Source: Leptolinea sp. UBA5203
Lineage (GTDB): Bacteria; Chloroflexota; Anaerolineae; Anaerolineales; Anaerolineaceae
Reading direction: 5' to 3'
Assembly (NCBI GenBank): GCA_002412765.1
Contig: DHVR01000005.1
Span: forward strand, 1-64,000
DNA: 64,000 nucleotides
Shown in pieces: positions 63,088-64,000 of the stretch (the stretch's first letter is position 1; each line of letters begins with the position of its first letter). A program made the position numbers and the translations under genes. Under the pieces are notes generated by a model, which was given only the letters and a program-made list of their open reading frames with translations, ran no database searches and was not told the origin of the DNA.

Positions 63088-64000
63088 ATGAGTAGAATGG
63101 AAATTGCTATCGAAACCAGTTTTGAGTTATTTAAATCGTCTTATCAACAGGGTAGTCAGGAAGAAAAAGAGAACCTGCTAGTCCAATGTTTGGCTTGGTC
63201 TAAACAACAAGCTGAGCAATTAAACTTTCCTGATGCAATGCAGATGCTGTTACCGGACCAGGAAGGCTCTTCCGGGAAAGTCCAGAATCCGATTCAATAC
63301 CCTAGCGATCAGGTTTTAATTCCACAAGATATAAGGACCATTCTTGAAAATGAAATCCACCTGCGTCAGATTGCCAGCAAGATTGAACAGGTGTTTTGGC
63401 TGCGGGATTTAAGAACCGAGCGTGTTTTGTATGCCAGCCCCATATTTGAATTGATCTGGGGACGGACCTGTGAAGAGCTGTATTCCAATCCTGCGATTCT
63501 GATTGATAGTGTTCATCCTGAGGATCGTATTCAGGTGTTGGTGGCTCGGCCGCAAAATAGCAACCCATTTAATCAGGCTTACCGCATCCTTCGTCCGGAT
63601 GGAAGTGTGCGTTGGATTTTTAATCGTACGTTCTTGATTAACAACGCTGCCAATGAGCCAGCCTATCTTTTTTGTATTGCCCAGGATATTACCAATCAAA
63701 AAGATATTGAACTTGCCCTGCATCGAACACTTGATCGCAGCCGTGAACAGTTTGATCTTAGCCATAAGATGAGCCTGACACGGAAACCTGATGCAGTGCT
63801 CAGAACACTGATGTCCGCCTTTGTGCTGCGTTCTGCTCAGCGAGCAACTTTGCTCTTTTTTGATCATACGGATGGCAGCACTATCCGTGGTATGGAAGTA
63901 GCTGCTTCCTGGCTTTCCAAACAAACAATGACTTCATGGACGAGCGAACCTACTTTTTATGAAGAACCCGGGTTGGTGGAATTATTTCAGCAGCACCGCA
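63088..64000 (+). CDS. PAS/GAF-domain signalling protein, truncated at window end
   Basis: Frame open from ATG 63088 to the right edge (304 codons visible) with no stop. The N-terminal 80 residues are polar and include QEEKENLLVQCLAWSKQQAE. A PAS_3 type domain follows (about 95-205): WLRDLRTERVLYASPIFELI, NPAILIDSVHPEDRIQVL, YRILRPDGSVRWIFNRTF and CIAQDITNQKDIELAL. The start of a GAF-like domain begins near residue 220 (LSHKMSLTRKPDAVLRTLM). Probably a sensor kinase or cyclic-di-GMP enzyme, judging from neighbours; its output domain is outside the window. The start is uncertain because no clear binding site precedes it, and a second ATG lies three codons on. Confidence 0.82.
   Translation, partial: MSRMEIAIETSFELFKSSYQQGSQEEKENLLVQCLAWSKQQAEQLNFPDAMQMLLPDQEGSSGKVQNPIQYPSDQVLIPQDIRTILENEIHLRQIASKIEQVFWLRDLRTERVLYASPIFELIWGRTCEELYSNPAILIDSVHPEDRIQVLVARPQNSNPFNQAYRILRPDGSVRWIFNRTFLINNAANEPAYLFCIAQDITNQKDIELALHRTLDRSREQFDLSHKMSLTRKPDAVLRTLMSAFVLRSAQRATLLFFDHTDGSTIRGMEVAASWLSKQTMTSWTSEPTFYEEPGLVELFQQHR

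Noticed and set aside
1..64000. tRNA, rRNA or prophage genes
   Set aside because: No cloverleaf-like sequences, rRNA stretches, integrases or phage structural genes were recognised on either strand.

Overview
The window looks like a chromosomal segment from a member of the Chloroflexota, probably class Anaerolineae. This is inferred from gene content, not from a marker gene: a lysine-rich stub protein, a 64-residue MAFKHTNSKG-type protein, AIM24-like and CDGSH proteins, a giant NdvB-type glucan synthase and many PAS/GAF/NarL-type signalling proteins. No rRNA, tRNA, CRISPR array or intact transposase was found.

Layout. 0-6 kb: the 3' part of a very large RTX-like secreted repeat protein. 6.3-9.8 kb: a run of small membrane proteins, a TPR membrane protein and an AIM24/TIGR00266 protein. 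9.9-15.5 kb: a three-gene mannan/mannoside module on the minus strand (CE7 esterase, GH130 phosphorylase, cellobiose 2-epimerase). It is surrounded by wreckage: a LuxR HTH remnant, an arylsulfotransferase C-terminal fragment, and a decayed inverted copy of the 6.2-6.8 kb region. 15.6-33 kb: an A+T-richer surface-glycan locus. It holds a GT2, two methyltransferases and a lipid-A-synthesis N-domain protein, then a long minus-strand gene run with GT4 glycosyltransferases, an FkbM methyltransferase, a Wzm/Wzt-type ABC exporter, GDP-mannose 4,6-dehydratase, and a polytopic protein with three near-identical 137-residue repeats.

33.3-36 kb: a NarL-type response regulator and its NarX-type kinase. 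35.8-39.2 kb: copper/metal and Fe-S proteins (HMA protein, SafE-cupredoxin fusion, lipoprotein, CDGSH-Fer4_19-CDGSH protein). 39.5-42.1 kb: a three-gene ABC-2 exporter. 42.7-44.6 kb: a small helical protein, hairpin-ended direct repeats, and a DAHP synthase gene. 44.7-48.6 kb: SDR, AraC/GyrI regulator, HAD phosphatase and MFS transporter. 48.7-58.6 kb: a 2938-residue cyclic-glucan-synthase-like protein co-transcribed with a tandem UspA protein. 58.8-64 kb: an HD-GYP response regulator, a triple-PAS hybrid kinase, and the start of a PAS/GAF protein that runs off the window.

The most interesting observation is upstream of the DAHP synthase gene. In order there are a sigma70-like promoter, a 27-codon ORF in which eight of ten consecutive residues are Tyr or Phe (YFSYFYFYGF), and a strong intrinsic terminator placed before the structural gene. 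This is the layout of an aromatic-amino-acid transcription attenuator on the first committed enzyme of the shikimate pathway. Second in interest is the inverted duplication with several pseudogenes flanking the mannan module.
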